Shown: positions 19,801 through 29,171, numbered from the stretch's first letter. The stretch is DNA of 64,000 nt from Staphylococcus sp. 17KM0847 (GCF_013463155.1 NZ_CP040781.1:496001-560000), one strand, 5' to 3'. Notes: generated by a model from the sequence alone, not told the origin. Made by a program: numbers and translations.

Positions 19801-21324
19801 CAGCCTGGTCTAAAAGACCCAGTCACAGGCGAAGTCATCAAAGCACCAGTGGATGAAGTCGTCAAAGTAGGAACAGGAGAAACAATTGTTGAAAAAGAAG
19901 TCATTCCATATGAAACAGAAAGAAAACTAGATAAGAGCTTAAAACCGGGAAGTGAAGATGTTGTAAAACAACAAGGAGAAGCTGGAGAAAAAACAACGAC
20001 AAAAGTACCGGGAAAAGAAGCAGTGGAAGAAATCACCAAAGAGCCTGTGAAAGAAATCATTCACTATGCGCCAATCGAAGAGCCATACAAAACGAGAGAA
20101 GTGATCGATAAGGACATACCTGCTGGTGAAAGAGTTGTAGTGACACAAGGGCAACCGGGTCTAAAAGACCCAGTCACAGGGGAAGTCATAGAAGCACCAG
20201 TGGATGAAGTCGTCAAAGTAGGAACAGGAGAAACAATTGTTGAAAAAGAAGTGATTCCATATGAAACAGAAAGAAAACTAGATAAGAGCTTAAAACCGGG
20301 AAGTGAAGATGTTTTAAAACAACAAGGAGAAGTTGGAGAAAAGACAACGACAAAAGTACCGGGAAAAGAAGCAGTGGAAGAAATCACCAAAGAGCCTGTG
20401 AAAGAAATCATTCACTATGCGCCAATCGAAGAGCCATACAAAACGAGAGAAGTGATCGATAAGGACATACCTGCTGGTGAAAGAGTTGTAGTGACACAAG
20501 GGCAACCGGGTCTAAAAGACCCAGTCACAGGGGAAGTCATAGAAGCACCAGTGGATGAAGTCGTCAAAGTAGGAACAGGAGAAACAATTGTTGAAAAAGA
20601 AGTGATTCCATATGAAACAGAAAGAAAACTAGATAAGAGCTTAAAACCGGGAAGTGAAGATGTTGTAAAACAACAAGGAGAAGTTGGAGAAAAGACAACG
20701 ACAAAAGTACCGGGAAAAGAAGCAGTGGAAGAAATCACAAAAGAGCCTGTAAAAGAAATCATTCACTATGCGCCAATCGAAGAGCCATACAAAACGAGAG
20801 AAGTGATCGATAAGAATCTACCTGCTGGTGAAAGAATTATAGTGACACAAGGACAGCCTGGTCTAAAAGACCCAGTCACAGGCGAAGTCATCAAAGCACC
20901 AGTGGATGAAGTCATCAAATATGGTTCTAAAGCAGTTGAAGGTCCAACATTGCCGGAAGAAGAAACAATGGTTATTCCTGGAAAAGGAGAGAAGAAAAAT
21001 CCAATAAGTCCAAAATCAACTAAAGAGTCGTCGGATAAAATCAGTAAAACAGATATAAAAGAAGTAGAAGAAATCGTAACGCGTACAGAAGATCAAACAT
21101 TAATAAATAAAGAAAAATCTAATATAGTTATTGATAATCAATCTTCAGTAGCTAGACAGGAAATGGATGATCATCGTCGGAAAAAACAACAAGCAGTAAG
21201 TCAAACTCAAGATATGTTGCCTAATACAGGTCATGAGAATAACAATAAAACGTTATTAGGTGCATTTACAGTATTGTTAGGCTCAATATTCTTATGGGGT
21301 AGACGTAAACAAGAGAAGTCATAA
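16873..21324 (+). CDS. LPXTG-anchored surface protein with G5-type repeats
   Basis: A 1483-residue cell-wall-anchored protein. The signal peptide has the YSIRK/GS-type motif (FSIRKFSVGVGSAMI) and ends near VEAAE at residue 41. Residues 42-190 are a Ser/Thr/Glu-rich linker. Residues 195-500 form a unique, non-repetitive domain, the probable ligand-binding part. From about 540 to 765 there are three diverged G5-like units (pattern Y.V....G......V...G). From 766 to 1350 there are five 117-residue repeats, each two G5-like halves. The C-terminus has LPNTG at 1449-1453, a hydrophobic helix and a basic tail for sortase A. G5 stalks occur in SasG/Aap-type adhesins, but the N-terminal domain is not one I recognise. 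Confidence 0.9.
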   Translation: MKMQQSTKRKNIFSIRKFSVGVGSAMISTLIFLGATHSVEAAENSLNPTSQSTSDVLGDTTQHQTIEELDKDVSNETENTQPMIEQNDEASNLGEVENISDTNATMAETSHNVASSLSDDKEIQSANALKSTTEENVNTVHHNSTDTTSVKKQTAESLDEDKAISTRSATTNEADISATNSTEPTEETTNLRQVGGGGVDVTPGQARVQEDGRVKYDYQVSLNPVLSSDHIQTGSTFNVTLPLFAENVKFTLIGTREEETHTPHDVEMELGQMSYDEYEEWTKEYTSIPSYEKYLELKAQGITPISVVKNNIGKDEYGSIWPNTGAQTLSEVVQSYAINTLVKGAIGLKVEFDISAEQYQKTPYLPLDARLAWRSFVEMEDGVNDASSGSQSIDDMRYMPDDTNANDSSYYYIEHPEEIKVGDFNEHGLYAQKGIGITRNTGEWHTIGDDINKSDFYYADVFNLRQFTHNTYWVPEYEDLADVAVVSELVKREEAAFDTVYQAKPNPDKEIGEQETLVEGKTGSQIVTIKPNEAPQIEVVQKPVTKVISVNNQSIEEESTEFDTEYIGVDKEKGHIKINQKGQDGLKTTITTYEVDPKTGELSNPTQNVENREAVKQIIEVGTKETLMEPIPYKKRYVSVDQEVGYVRVQQEGQEGQKTTITTYEVDSETGKLSNPTQNVEIKEAIEQIIEVGTKEIDIRSIPYKTIIKYNPDLPAGTEQEIQSGINGQKEITKVYQVNEQTGVLENPKTTEKVLTEKQDRIIEIGTGETIVEKEVIPYETERKLDKSLKPGSEDVVKQQGEVGEKTTTKVPGKEAVEEITKEPVKEIIHYAPIEEPYKTREVFDKDIPAGERVIVTQGQPGLKDPVTGEVIEAPVDEVVKVGTGETIVEKEVIPYETERKLDKSLKPGSEDVVKQQGEAGEKTTTKVPGKEAVEEITKEPVKEIIHYAPIEEPYKTREVFDKDIPAGERVIVTQGQPGLKDPVTGEVIKAPVDEVVKVGTGETIVEKEVIPYETERKLDKSLKPGSEDVVKQQGEAGEKTTTKVPGKEAVEEITKEPVKEIIHYAPIEEPYKTREVIDKDIPAGERVVVTQGQPGLKDPVTGEVIEAPVDEVVKVGTGETIVEKEVIPYETERKLDKSLKPGSEDVLKQQGEVGEKTTTKVPGKEAVEEITKEPVKEIIHYAPIEEPYKTREVIDKDIPAGERVVVTQGQPGLKDPVTGEVIEAPVDEVVKVGTGETIVEKEVIPYETERKLDKSLKPGSEDVVKQQGEVGEKTTTKVPGKEAVEEITKEPVKEIIHYAPIEEPYKTREVIDKNLPAGERIIVTQGQPGLKDPVTGEVIKAPVDEVIKYGSKAVEGPTLPEEETMVIPGKGEKKNPISPKSTKESSDKISKTDIKEVEEIVTRTEDQTLINKEKSNIVIDNQSSVARQEMDDHRRKKQQAVSQTQDMLPNTGHENNNKTLLGAFTVLLGSIFLWGRRKQEKS
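19168..20922 (+). repeat. Five tandem 351-bp repeats in the surface-protein gene
   Basis: The unit begins GGAACAGGAGAAACAATTG at 19168, 19519, 19870, 20221 and 20572, an exact 351-bp period keeping frame (117 residues). Copies differ by a few substitutions. FDKDIPAGERVI is found in copies 1-2, IDKDIPAGERVV in 3-4 and IDKNLPAGERII in 5. GEVIEAP (copies 1, 3, 4) alternates with GEVIKAP (copies 2, 5). High identity favours copy-number change by recombination. Confidence 0.95.
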
Positions 21325-21350
21325 AAATGAGATAGAATAAGCTAGCTGTG

Positions 21351-21392
21351 AAAAAACGGGTTTCATGTTTAAGTTCATGAAACCCGTTTTTT
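21351..21392 (+). terminator. Terminator of the surface-protein gene, also usable by fabI
   Basis: A 17-bp stem AAAAAACGGGTTTCATG with its complement, an 8-nt loop and T/A flanks on both sides: a two-way terminator between convergent genes. Confidence 0.9.
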
Positions 21393-21449
21393 GATTTTAG
21401 TAAATTTAATTTTTGTTTTGTAATATGATAGAGATAGAATACCCTTGAT

Positions 21450-22217
21450 TTATCTTATAGCATGAAAGCCTGCATCAACATGGATGTTTTCACCTGTAAC
21501 ACCAGATGAGAAGTCACTCAGTAAGTAAGCGGCTGTTTTGCCCACTTCTTCTTGGTCGACGTTACGGCGCAATGGAGCGCGTTCTTCTATTTCTTTTAAA
21601 ATAGTTGTAAAGTTACCTACACCACGTGCGCTTAATGTACGGATAGGTCCAGCAGAAATAGCGTTGACACGAATGTTATCTTGACCTAAGTCTGCAGCCA
21701 AATATTTTACTGATGCTTCTAAACTTGCTTTAGCGATGCCCATTACATTATAGTTAGGAACTGCAAACTCACCGCCAATATAACTCGATGTTACAATGCT
21801 GCCAGCTTCATTCATAATCTTACGTGCTTCGCGAGCTACGATTGTAAGTGAATAGGCGCTAATGTCTTGAGCGAGCAAAAAGCCATCACGTGATGTGTCG
21901 GAATAACGGCCACGCAAATCTTCAACATTAGCAAACGCAATAGAATGGAATACGCCATCAATTTTGCCGATGTCTTGTCCGATTTGTGCAAATCCATTTT
22001 CTACATCGCTATCACTTTGTACATCTATTTGATAAACGTTTTTTGTGGATTGATTCAGTTGATCGATAAGTTTGTCAAGTTCTTTAAAACTTCTTTCTTT
22101 ACGATAAGTAAATACGAGTTTGGCACCGAGTTGATCTAATACCTTAGCCACGCCAAAACCGATACTACGTTTATTCGCAATACCCATAATTACAAAAGTT
22201 TTGCCTTCTAAATTCAT
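21450..22217 (-). CDS. fabI: Enoyl-[acyl-carrier-protein] reductase FabI
   Basis: A short-chain dehydrogenase-fold reductase of about 255 residues that completes each cycle of fatty acid elongation; it is the target of triclosan-type inhibitors. MGIANKRSIGFGVAKVL is the nucleotide-binding glycine motif, and the catalytic Tyr-x6-Lys pair is seen in YNVMGIAKA. The start is uncertain: ATG 22217 is given, but an in-frame TTG three bases upstream is better spaced from AAGGAG and would give the MxNLE start seen in S. aureus. The longer frame from 22241 includes the ribosome-binding site and is rejected. I saw no FapR palindrome upstream. Confidence 0.95.
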   Translation of the reverse strand: MNLEGKTFVIMGIANKRSIGFGVAKVLDQLGAKLVFTYRKERSFKELDKLIDQLNQSTKNVYQIDVQSDSDVENGFAQIGQDIGKIDGVFHSIAFANVEDLRGRYSDTSRDGFLLAQDISAYSLTIVAREARKIMNEAGSIVTSSYIGGEFAVPNYNVMGIAKASLEASVKYLAADLGQDNIRVNAISAGPIRTLSARGVGNFTTILKEIEERAPLRRNVDQEEVGKTAAYLLSDFSSGVTGENIHVDAGFHAIR

Positions 22218-22329
22218 CAATATTCTATACTCCTTTATCATTAGTTATAGATTGTATTAATTTTAACATCAGCTGCTAAAATAATACAATGAATAACCCT
22301 CTCTGCTATATTATTCGATTTTTAAGCTA

Positions 22330-22378
22330 AAAAGTGAGATAGAAAGCTCGATTGATATCAAGGATTTCTATCTCATTT
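22330..22378. terminator. Hairpin between fabI and the AI-2E permease gene
   Basis: Arms AAAGTGAGATAGAAA and TTTCTATCTCATTT flank an 18-nt loop. It lies just after the leftward permease gene, whose terminator it most likely is. Confidence 0.7.
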
Positions 22379-22386
22379 AAAATATA

Positions 22387-23484
22387 TTATTGAAAAGATT
22401 TGTCATCAACGATACTTTGGGCTTTGTGCATAATTTGATGACGGTATTTGAAGATATTACGTACAATTGTTTTTAAGACAGCATAGAGTGGTACTGCCAC
22501 AAGGATAAGCATAAACCCTCCAAGACTACCCGAAGCTAAGATGACAACAATAATTGTTAACGGATGAATATTTAGTGATTTCCCCATAACATTTGGTGTA
22601 ATAACATTACCTTCCAACTGTTGGGCAATTAATGTAATAATACAAACCCAAACAAATGTGGTAGGGCTTTGAATCAAACCTAAAATACCTGCTGGCAAAA
22701 AGGCCATCCATGGACCTAAAAATGGAATCATATTGGCTACAATTGCAAACATCACAAGTAAAAGTGTGTATTCAAGTCCGATAATTGTGTATCCGACATA
22801 TAAAATGGCACCTAGAATGAGGCTAACAGTAACTTGACCTTGGATATAAGACATCAAAGTTTGGTTTAAGTCTTTAAGTAAGTTAACAACGAAAATTTTA
22901 CGTTCTCCATTAAAAACATTAGCAATAGCAGGGATAAAACGCTCATGGTCTTTGAGCATATATATTAAGAAGAACGGTACTAAAATTAATAAAAATAATG
23001 TAGAAATAATACTTGTTACGATATTTAATGAATTGGATAAAATATCAGATGTCATCGTACCGAACTTTGATATCATCTCATTAATTTTTGTAGTGACTTC
23101 ATTAGGTAATTTATCACGTTGCTCCAAAGCAAAATTAATTAAAGTTTGTGTTTCTCGTTGAATATAAGGGAGTTGATGAATTAAATTTTCAATTTGTGTG
23201 GCAATGACTGGTCCAACGACACCAACTATTGCACCACCCATAGCAGTGAGTGCAAGTAAAATGATTGTAATACTTGCCCATCTCGGAATATGTCTTTTTT
23301 CCATCATCTTTTGGAAGGGTAGACAAATGTAAAAAAGAAAGCCACTAAGTAGTAAAGGGAGTAGAATAGATTGGATGATGACGACGATAGGTTTAAATAT
23401 GAAATGAACATCTAAAAATAACTTGATAAGTAAAAAAAGTAGCAACAAGGCTACACCGGAACGAAACCAAACTTTATTGGTCAT
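22387..23484 (-). CDS. AI-2E family membrane transporter
   Basis: A 365-residue polytopic protein of the AI-2E (PF01594-type) family, with about eight hydrophobic helices in two blocks and a soluble segment at about residues 80-150. The family signature is in VANMIPFLGPWMAFLPAGILGL. Members include autoinducer-2 exporters and Na+/H+ antiporters, so the family name does not prove a substrate. It is a single gene, with its start preceded by GGAGGTACAGTA. A terminator separates it from fabI, so it is probably transcribed alone. Confidence 0.88.
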   Translation of the reverse strand: MTNKVWFRSGVALLLLFLLIKLFLDVHFIFKPIVVIIQSILLPLLLSGFLFYICLPFQKMMEKRHIPRWASITIILLALTAMGGAIVGVVGPVIATQIENLIHQLPYIQRETQTLINFALEQRDKLPNEVTTKINEMISKFGTMTSDILSNSLNIVTSIISTLFLLILVPFFLIYMLKDHERFIPAIANVFNGERKIFVVNLLKDLNQTLMSYIQGQVTVSLILGAILYVGYTIIGLEYTLLLVMFAIVANMIPFLGPWMAFLPAGILGLIQSPTTFVWVCIITLIAQQLEGNVITPNVMGKSLNIHPLTIIVVILASGSLGGFMLILVAVPLYAVLKTIVRNIFKYRHQIMHKAQSIVDDKSFQ

Positions 23485-23748
23485 TACTGTACCTCCTATA
23501 TTATAAAATACTCATTATACAGTATATCCCAAAAACAATAAGCAATAAAGATACAACAAGACATAAAACAATGTTTCTAAGTAAAAAAAGTTGGTCATTT
23601 AAATGGTACTATAATTGTAAATTGAGAGAAGTAAATATCAGTAACATAAATTAAATTTGAAGAATAGAGTAGCTGTTTAATAGCATTTTGAGTTGTGTAA
23701 TTGCTATCAAAAGATAAGTCTATCCTTATAGTTACTTTTAAGATTTTA

Positions 23749-23777
23749 TTGCACGGAGCTTATTTTATGTGTATACT
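23749..23777 (+). promoter_or_regulatory. Promoter of the amino acid symporter gene
   Basis: TTGCAC (23749-23754) and TATACT (23772-23777) have a 17-nt spacer and lie 60 nt before the start. The rest of the 353-nt divergent gap (23485-23837) shows no further structure I would name. Confidence 0.6.
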
Positions 23778-23837
23778 TATCTCATATTTATCAGAAAATT
23801 TTTGAAATTAGTTTTTTAAAATAATGGGGGTATGTGT

Positions 23838-25421
23838 ATGGTCGAAACAATCGTGGGATGGTTGAATACAATTGTCTGGAGTAAGCCGCTTGTATTCGGA
23901 TTGTTACTGACAGGTATTGCATTTAGTCTGATGACACGCTTTTTACAATTGAGGCATTTTAAAGAGATGATTCGTTTAATGTTTCAAGGTGAAAAGTCAC
24001 CAACCGGTATTTCAAGCTTTCAAGCGATTGCGCTGTCACTTGCAGGACGTGTCGGTACAGGTAATATTGTAGGGGTTTCAACGGCGATTTTTATCGGAGG
24101 ACCCGGTGCAGTATTTTGGATGTGGGTGACCGCATTTTTAGGTGCAGGTACAGCATTTATTGAGTCTGCACTTGGACAAATTTTCAAGAGAGAAGAAGAT
24201 GGTGAATATCGAGGAGGACCGGCATACTTTATCGAGCAAGGTATTGGGGGTAAGTTCGGTAAAGGATACGGTATCTTGTTTGCTGTGGTAACAATTCTAT
24301 CAGTAGGTTTATTGTTACCGGGTGTACAATCTAATGCAATTGCAAGTTCTATGCATAATGCATTCGGACTACCGTCTTGGGTCATTGCATTAGTACTGGT
24401 TATCATTTTAGCACTTATTATTTTTGGTGGCGTAAAATGGATTGCAACAGTTGCAACAGCTGTCGTACCTGTAATGGCTATCTTATACATATTAATGGCA
24501 GTCGTTATTATCTTTTTAAATATTCAACAAGTTCCAGCGTTATTTGCACTTATCTTTAAATCAGCATTCGGCATGGAAGCAGCCTTTGGTGGGATTATTG
24601 GTGCAATGATTGAGATTGGTGTGAAAAGAGGTTTATATTCTAATGAAGCAGGTCAAGGAACAGGACCTCATGCAGCAGCAGCAGCAGAGGTATCACATCC
24701 TGCAAAGCAAGGGCTAGTACAAGCATTCTCTGTTTATGTAGATACACTATTTGTTTGTACAGCAACAGCGCTAATTATTTTAATTTCAGGGACGTATAAT
24801 ACGACAGATGGGGGTACAGCGTCAGATGGGAGTCCTCGTTTGATCCATGATGCAGGTGTTTACGTCCAAAATGCTGATGGTACTAAAGACTACTCTGGTA
24901 CGGCAATGTATGCACAAGCAGGGATTGATAAAGCTTTGCAAGGATCGAATTACCACTTTGATCCGATGTTCTCAGGGTTTGGTTCATATTTCATTGCAAT
25001 AGCGTTATTCTTCTTTGCTTTTACAACAATTTTAGCATATTACTATATTGCAGAAACCAATGTCAGCTTTATTACGAATCGTTTATCACAGGGACATAAT
25101 CACTTTTGGCGTAATGTTATTCGCGTTGTACTCATTGCAGCAACTGCCTATGGTGCAGTAAAAACAGCAGATGTGGCTTGGGCGATGGGGGATCTCGGTG
25201 TAGGTATGATGGCTTGGTTAAATATTATTGCCATTTGGATTCTATGTAAGCCAGCGCTAAAGGCACTTAAAGATTTTGAAAAGCACAAAAAGCAACATGG
25301 TACAGGTAAAACAGCGATTTATCGACCTAATCCAGAAGAATTACCTAATGCAACATTTTGGTTAGAAGATTATCCAAAGCGTTTACGTGAAGAAGGTTAT
25401 GACATATTTGATAAAAAATAA
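23838..25421 (+). CDS. Alanine/glycine:cation symporter (AGCS family)
   Basis: A 527-residue Na+-coupled amino acid symporter of the AGCS family, a group including AlsT-type transporters of alanine, glycine or glutamine. The family motifs GRVGTGNIVGVSTAIFIGGPGAVFWMW and the GQGTGPHAAAAAEVSHPAKQG loop are clear, and there are about 11 membrane helices. I chose ATG 23838 because the GGGGGT ribosome-binding site is 7 nt before it; the in-frame ATG at 23832 has no spacing. The substrate is not determinable by reading. Confidence 0.92.
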   Translation: MVETIVGWLNTIVWSKPLVFGLLLTGIAFSLMTRFLQLRHFKEMIRLMFQGEKSPTGISSFQAIALSLAGRVGTGNIVGVSTAIFIGGPGAVFWMWVTAFLGAGTAFIESALGQIFKREEDGEYRGGPAYFIEQGIGGKFGKGYGILFAVVTILSVGLLLPGVQSNAIASSMHNAFGLPSWVIALVLVIILALIIFGGVKWIATVATAVVPVMAILYILMAVVIIFLNIQQVPALFALIFKSAFGMEAAFGGIIGAMIEIGVKRGLYSNEAGQGTGPHAAAAAEVSHPAKQGLVQAFSVYVDTLFVCTATALIILISGTYNTTDGGTASDGSPRLIHDAGVYVQNADGTKDYSGTAMYAQAGIDKALQGSNYHFDPMFSGFGSYFIAIALFFFAFTTILAYYYIAETNVSFITNRLSQGHNHFWRNVIRVVLIAATAYGAVKTADVAWAMGDLGVGMMAWLNIIAIWILCKPALKALKDFEKHKKQHGTGKTAIYRPNPEELPNATFWLEDYPKRLREEGYDIFDKK

Positions 25422-25492
25422 AGCATCTTAAATGAATGTGTGAGGCGTCTCTTGATACAATAGCCATAATTGGTATGAGGAGGCGCTTTTAT

Positions 25493-26227
25493 ATGTCGAA
25501 TTTTAAAGTCGGTGTTGTTACAGAGACACAGTTTTCAAGTGAGTATTTAGAACGTGATATTACACTTTCTATTTATTTACCTCAAGATTATTCAGAGCGA
25601 GCACGTGCAAAAGTAGTATTCTGTTTTGATGGGCGTGATTTTTTACGCTTTGGACAGTTGCATCGTGTATATGAAAGATTGCGTCAACAAGCAGAAGTAG
25701 AGCGAGCTATTTTTGTGGGATTTCATTATGAAAGTGTAGCAAAGCGTCGTATAGAGTTTCATCCACAAGGTAGTCAATCTGCAAATACCGTTAAAGCAGT
25801 TGTACAAGAAATCTTACCTTGGATAGATCGTACATTTTCAACTTATAATATGGCAGAAGGGCGTATATTACTTGGAGATAGTTTGGCTGGGAGCATCGCT
25901 TTGATGACAGCTTTAGTGTATCCACGCCTTGTGAGCCAAGTCGGTGTATTGAGTCCTTATTATGATGATGTTGTAGAAACGTTATTTCAACGTTGTCAAT
26001 TTCGTGAGCAGTTATCGATTTGGCATGTCATTGGTCAAGAAGAACGTGATTTTCAATTACCAACAAGTGGCGAACGTGCCGACTTTTTAACACCTAATCG
26101 TACATTGTCTGCACGAATTCAAGAAACATCAGCTCATTATTATTATGAGGAATTAGACGGTGGACACAACTGGAAAACATGGCGTCAAGTGTTACCTGAT
26201 TTGTTAATATATTTTTTAGGTAACTAA
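25493..26227 (+). CDS. Putative esterase (alpha/beta hydrolase, Fes/esterase-D-like)
   Basis: A 244-residue alpha/beta hydrolase. The nucleophile elbow is ILLGDSLAGSIAL (GxSxxG, Ser near residue 128), and the catalytic His is probably that of ELDGGHNWKTWR near the C-terminus. No signal peptide is present, so it acts in the cytosol. The start is ATG 25493 with an AGGAGGCGC site; the longer frame from 25436 lacks one. It lies between the AGCS symporter and the 2H phosphoesterase, an order also seen in S. aureus. The natural substrate is unknown. Confidence 0.82.
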   Translation: MSNFKVGVVTETQFSSEYLERDITLSIYLPQDYSERARAKVVFCFDGRDFLRFGQLHRVYERLRQQAEVERAIFVGFHYESVAKRRIEFHPQGSQSANTVKAVVQEILPWIDRTFSTYNMAEGRILLGDSLAGSIALMTALVYPRLVSQVGVLSPYYDDVVETLFQRCQFREQLSIWHVIGQEERDFQLPTSGERADFLTPNRTLSARIQETSAHYYYEELDGGHNWKTWRQVLPDLLIYFLGN

Positions 26228-26280
26228 TAGTCTGAAATTTTGCTATAATGGAAATAAACATAAACAAAGGAGGAATTTCA

Positions 26281-26793
26281 ATGATTCTAGGATTAGCGCT
26301 CATTCCATCAAAAAGTTTTCAAGATGAGGTCAATGCTTATCGCAAGCGTTATGATAAGCAATATATTAAAATTCAACCTCATGTCACAATTAAAAGTCAA
26401 TTCGAAATAGAAGATGAAGCACTTAGCAGTGTAAAAGCAGAAATCAAAAAGCGTTTAGAAGGTACAGAACCAGTTGTTGTACACGCAACGAAAGCATCAA
26501 ATTTTGCACCGACAACGCATGTCATCTATTTTAAAGTTGAAAAAACAGATGCACTCGAAGATTTGTTTAAACGTTTCGATGGTGAAGATTTTTATGGTGT
26601 TGCAGAACATCCATTTATTCCACACTTTACAATTGCACAAGGTTTAACAAGTCAAGAGTTTGAAGATATCTATGGTCAAGTTCGTTTAGCAGGTGTTGAT
26701 CATGAAGAAACGATTGATCAGTTAACGTTGTTACATTTTGATGAAGACGCAGATAAATGGAAAGTAATCGAAACATATCAATTAGGCAAATAA
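26281..26793 (+). CDS. 2H phosphoesterase (YjcG-like, 2'-5' RNA ligase superfamily)
   Basis: A 170-residue protein with the two HxT motifs of the 2H superfamily: PHVTIK at residues 38-43 and PHFTIA near residue 117. These form a symmetric active site able to act on cyclic or 2'-5' phosphodiester bonds in RNA or small molecules. The ATG at 26281 follows AGGAGGAATTTCA. It is convergent with ltaA across a shared terminator. The physiological substrate of this subgroup is unknown. Confidence 0.88.
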   Translation: MILGLALIPSKSFQDEVNAYRKRYDKQYIKIQPHVTIKSQFEIEDEALSSVKAEIKKRLEGTEPVVVHATKASNFAPTTHVIYFKVEKTDALEDLFKRFDGEDFYGVAEHPFIPHFTIAQGLTSQEFEDIYGQVRLAGVDHEETIDQLTLLHFDEDADKWKVIETYQLGK

Positions 26794-26795
26794 TT

Positions 26796-26842
26796 AAAAA
26801 AGAATCTGAGATGTCATTCATACAATCTCAGGTTCTTTTTTT
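26796..26842. terminator. Two-way terminator between yjcG-like gene and ltaA
   Basis: Arms AAAAAGAATCTGAGAT and ATCTCAGGTTCTTTTTT with A and T flanks lie between convergent genes. The right arm overlaps the last codons of ltaA. Confidence 0.8.
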
Positions 26843-28018
26843 ATGTTGTAATTGTTTAAGAAAATAAATGCCATAAAAACCAGATAAAAAGAAAATGAGT
26901 AGCGCTGCAAAATAAAAAGTAACGATAGGACTGCCTAAAGTTTGCGCAAGTGGGCCACCTAATATTGGTCCAATCATTGCGCCCAAACCTTGAATACTAT
27001 TAAAAACGCCCCAAGTTTCCTCTTGTTCAGATGGATGGATAAATCCTGCCATAAACGTATTCCAAGCAGGTAGCAGCAGGCCATAGAGTAACCCTATAAA
27101 AAAGGCGATAATCCAAACGATAACAATTTGTGTAACGAAAGTAAATGATACAATAGCACAACCGTAACAAAGAAAACCGATCACAATCATACTGTACATA
27201 AAGCGATGCGCATAATGATCTATAATTTTAGATAAACCGAGCATAGAAATCGTACACCCTAAGCCACCAATAATAATTGCGCCAGTATATTCAACAGTAG
27301 TTACCCCAACAATATTAACAGCATATTGGGGGAGAACTGGGATTAATGCACTGATTGCAATGCCTTGGAGTAAAATGCCAGGAAATAGAACAAGATGACG
27401 TTTAGAGACACTTACAATTTGTCGTAATTGTTGACGTACATTTTTAGTTTGATAGTCTGTGAGTCGCACTTTAACAAAGAAGTAGAAAATAAAGGCAAGT
27501 GCAACAAATAATGGCATTAGAAAGTTGAATTCTATTGGATCATTTTTAAAAATAAGGTTCATACTGATCATGCCTACAAGTAGCCCTGTCAGCCAAGCAA
27601 AGTAGACAAAGCCCATTTGCTTACCACGAGAACTTTCATTGACATTTGCTAAAGTAACTACCCATATAGGGCAAACAGCAATACCAAGCATGAGCGCACT
27701 CGTAATCAATATTATTGGTGAAGTCGGTAAAATAATAACTAAGGATAGGCTGATCAAAGCAAGTATAAAGCCGAGTGTTAAGACAATTTTAGGACCCCAA
27801 CGTTTGAGGATGAAGCCTATAAAAAAATTAGAAACAGCATCAGCAATAAAATGGATAGAAATAGCAGCTGAAGTAATACCAACAGCAATTGAAGTAGCTG
27901 TTGGTAATAATGGTAAATAACTTAAAACATACATGCCTCTTGCAAGTTCCATAAGAAACAGAACAACAATTAATAAATAAAAGTTTTTCATATATTTATT
28001 TGACGAGTAGTTTTGCAT
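26828..28018 (-). CDS. ltaA: Glycolipid permease LtaA (MFS)
   Basis: A 396-residue major facilitator protein that moves diglucosyl-diacylglycerol, the lipoteichoic acid anchor, across the membrane. There are twelve membrane helices; the conserved [16 protein letters not shown] start and the [23 protein letters not shown] segment match S. aureus LtaA. The ATG at 28018 gives exactly the S. aureus length, has AAAGG upstream and makes the gene overlap the end of ugtP by 23 nt. The extra in-frame residues before it (to 28075) are part of ugtP and are not used. The pair forms an operon. Confidence 0.93.
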   Translation of the reverse strand: MQNYSSNKYMKNFYLLIVVLFLMELARGMYVLSYLPLLPTATSIAVGITSAAISIHFIADAVSNFFIGFILKRWGPKIVLTLGFILALISLSLVIILPTSPIILITSALMLGIAVCPIWVVTLANVNESSRGKQMGFVYFAWLTGLLVGMISMNLIFKNDPIEFNFLMPLFVALAFIFYFFVKVRLTDYQTKNVRQQLRQIVSVSKRHLVLFPGILLQGIAISALIPVLPQYAVNIVGVTTVEYTGAIIIGGLGCTISMLGLSKIIDHYAHRFMYSMIVIGFLCYGCAIVSFTFVTQIVIVWIIAFFIGLLYGLLLPAWNTFMAGFIHPSEQEETWGVFNSIQGLGAMIGPILGGPLAQTLGSPIVTFYFAALLIFFLSGFYGIYFLKQLQHKKRT

Positions 28019-29171
28019 ATAAAGGAACCTTTCCATAAATATTCTCATATTGTGCTGTATCATATAATAATTCAATCAAGTCATCACAAAGTTTTTGCGT
28101 TGCATTAGGAATGTGCGCTGACATCATTTGTTGTACCATAGTATGACGTTTCTGAGGATTTTGTGTTAAATCCGTTACAATTTCAATGGCCTCTAGCGGT
28201 GTGTGCGCAATTTTTCCGAAACCTTTGTTTTCAAAATAATAAGCATTTTCGAGTTCTTGACCGGGTGCAGGATTTAAAAAGATCATTGGTATTTTGCGTG
28301 TTAGACCTTCTGAGATGGTAATACCGCCCGGCTTAGTAATCATGAGTTCACTTGCAGCCATCCATTCATTCATATGTTGTGTATAACCGAGTATGCAGAC
28401 GTTGGATACATTTTGGAAGGTCATAGAAAGTTGACGTTTTAACTCTTTGTTTCGTCCACAAATCATGACAACTTGTACTTGAGGATTACGTGTGATTAAA
28501 GATTGAATCATTTGATCAAATCCCTTTGAAACACCGAAAGCACCTGCAGACATCAAAAGTGTTGGTGCATCAGGATTAAGGTGGTGTTGTTCTAACCATT
28601 GTGTACGATTAACTTGTGTTTCAAATTGTTCCGATATTGGGATACCAGTTACCTTTATACGATGGCTTGGGATACTGATGTTTTCCAGTTCAGATTTAAG
28701 GTCATCGGTCGCTACATAATAACGTGTTGAGTTAGGTGTAATCCAATTTTTGTGCATACGATAATCGGTCATAACCGTTGCAATAGGAATGTTCATATTA
28801 AATTGTTGTGTCAATACAGACATAACAGGTGTTGGAAAAGTTAATAAAATTAAATCTGGCTTTTCTTTGAGTAATAAATTAAGTAGTTTATTCAGACCAT
28901 AATATTTATAAAAACATTTATCCAGCTGTTCAGGACGACTGTAATAAAAGGCTTTGTATGTACGGCGAAAATACTTAAAACTATTGATATACCATTTTTT
29001 GCAGAGCGTTGTTAAAATAGGATGTGCTTCTAAAAACAAATCGTGCTCAATGATTGTCACATTATCAAGTTGCATATTGTTTAGACGTTCTATGATACTG
29101 TTAGTAACTTGTAGATGTCCGTTACCAAAGGAACCAGTCAGTATCAATACTTTTTTCTTTTGAGTACTCAT
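27996..29171 (-). CDS. ugtP: Diglucosyl diacylglycerol synthase UgtP (YpfP)
   Basis: A 391-residue GT28-type glycosyltransferase on the cytosolic face of the membrane. It transfers glucose from UDP-glucose twice to diacylglycerol to make the lipoteichoic acid anchor. [14 protein letters not shown] is the N-terminal lipid/acceptor loop, and [15 protein letters not shown] is the C-terminal UDP-sugar motif. Length equals that of the S. aureus enzyme. GGAGGAT precedes the ATG. Its product is the cargo of LtaA, encoded by the next gene. Confidence 0.95.
   Translation of the reverse strand: MSTQKKKVLILTGSFGNGHLQVTNSIIERLNNMQLDNVTIIEHDLFLEAHPILTTLCKKWYINSFKYFRRTYKAFYYSRPEQLDKCFYKYYGLNKLLNLLLKEKPDLILLTFPTPVMSVLTQQFNMNIPIATVMTDYRMHKNWITPNSTRYYVATDDLKSELENISIPSHRIKVTGIPISEQFETQVNRTQWLEQHHLNPDAPTLLMSAGAFGVSKGFDQMIQSLITRNPQVQVVMICGRNKELKRQLSMTFQNVSNVCILGYTQHMNEWMAASELMITKPGGITISEGLTRKIPMIFLNPAPGQELENAYYFENKGFGKIAHTPLEAIEIVTDLTQNPQKRHTMVQQMMSAHIPNATQKLCDDLIELLYDTAQYENIYGKVPLYAKLLVK

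Noticed and set aside
19080-20762. Long open frames on the minus strand across the surface-protein repeats
   Set aside because: They repeat with the 351-bp period and come from the biased codon use of the forward gene. They have no ribosome-binding sites and no continuity with real genes.
19168-20922. Possible CRISPR-like array
   Set aside because: The repeats are 351 bp, fully coding and without spacers. They are internal protein repeats.
22218-22330. FapR operator upstream of fabI
   Set aside because: No palindrome resembling the known FapR site was found in the upstream 110 nt.
27991-28075. N-terminal extension of LtaA
   Set aside because: The extra codons are the ugtP 3' end. The start at 28018 gives the family length and has a suitable ribosome-binding site.
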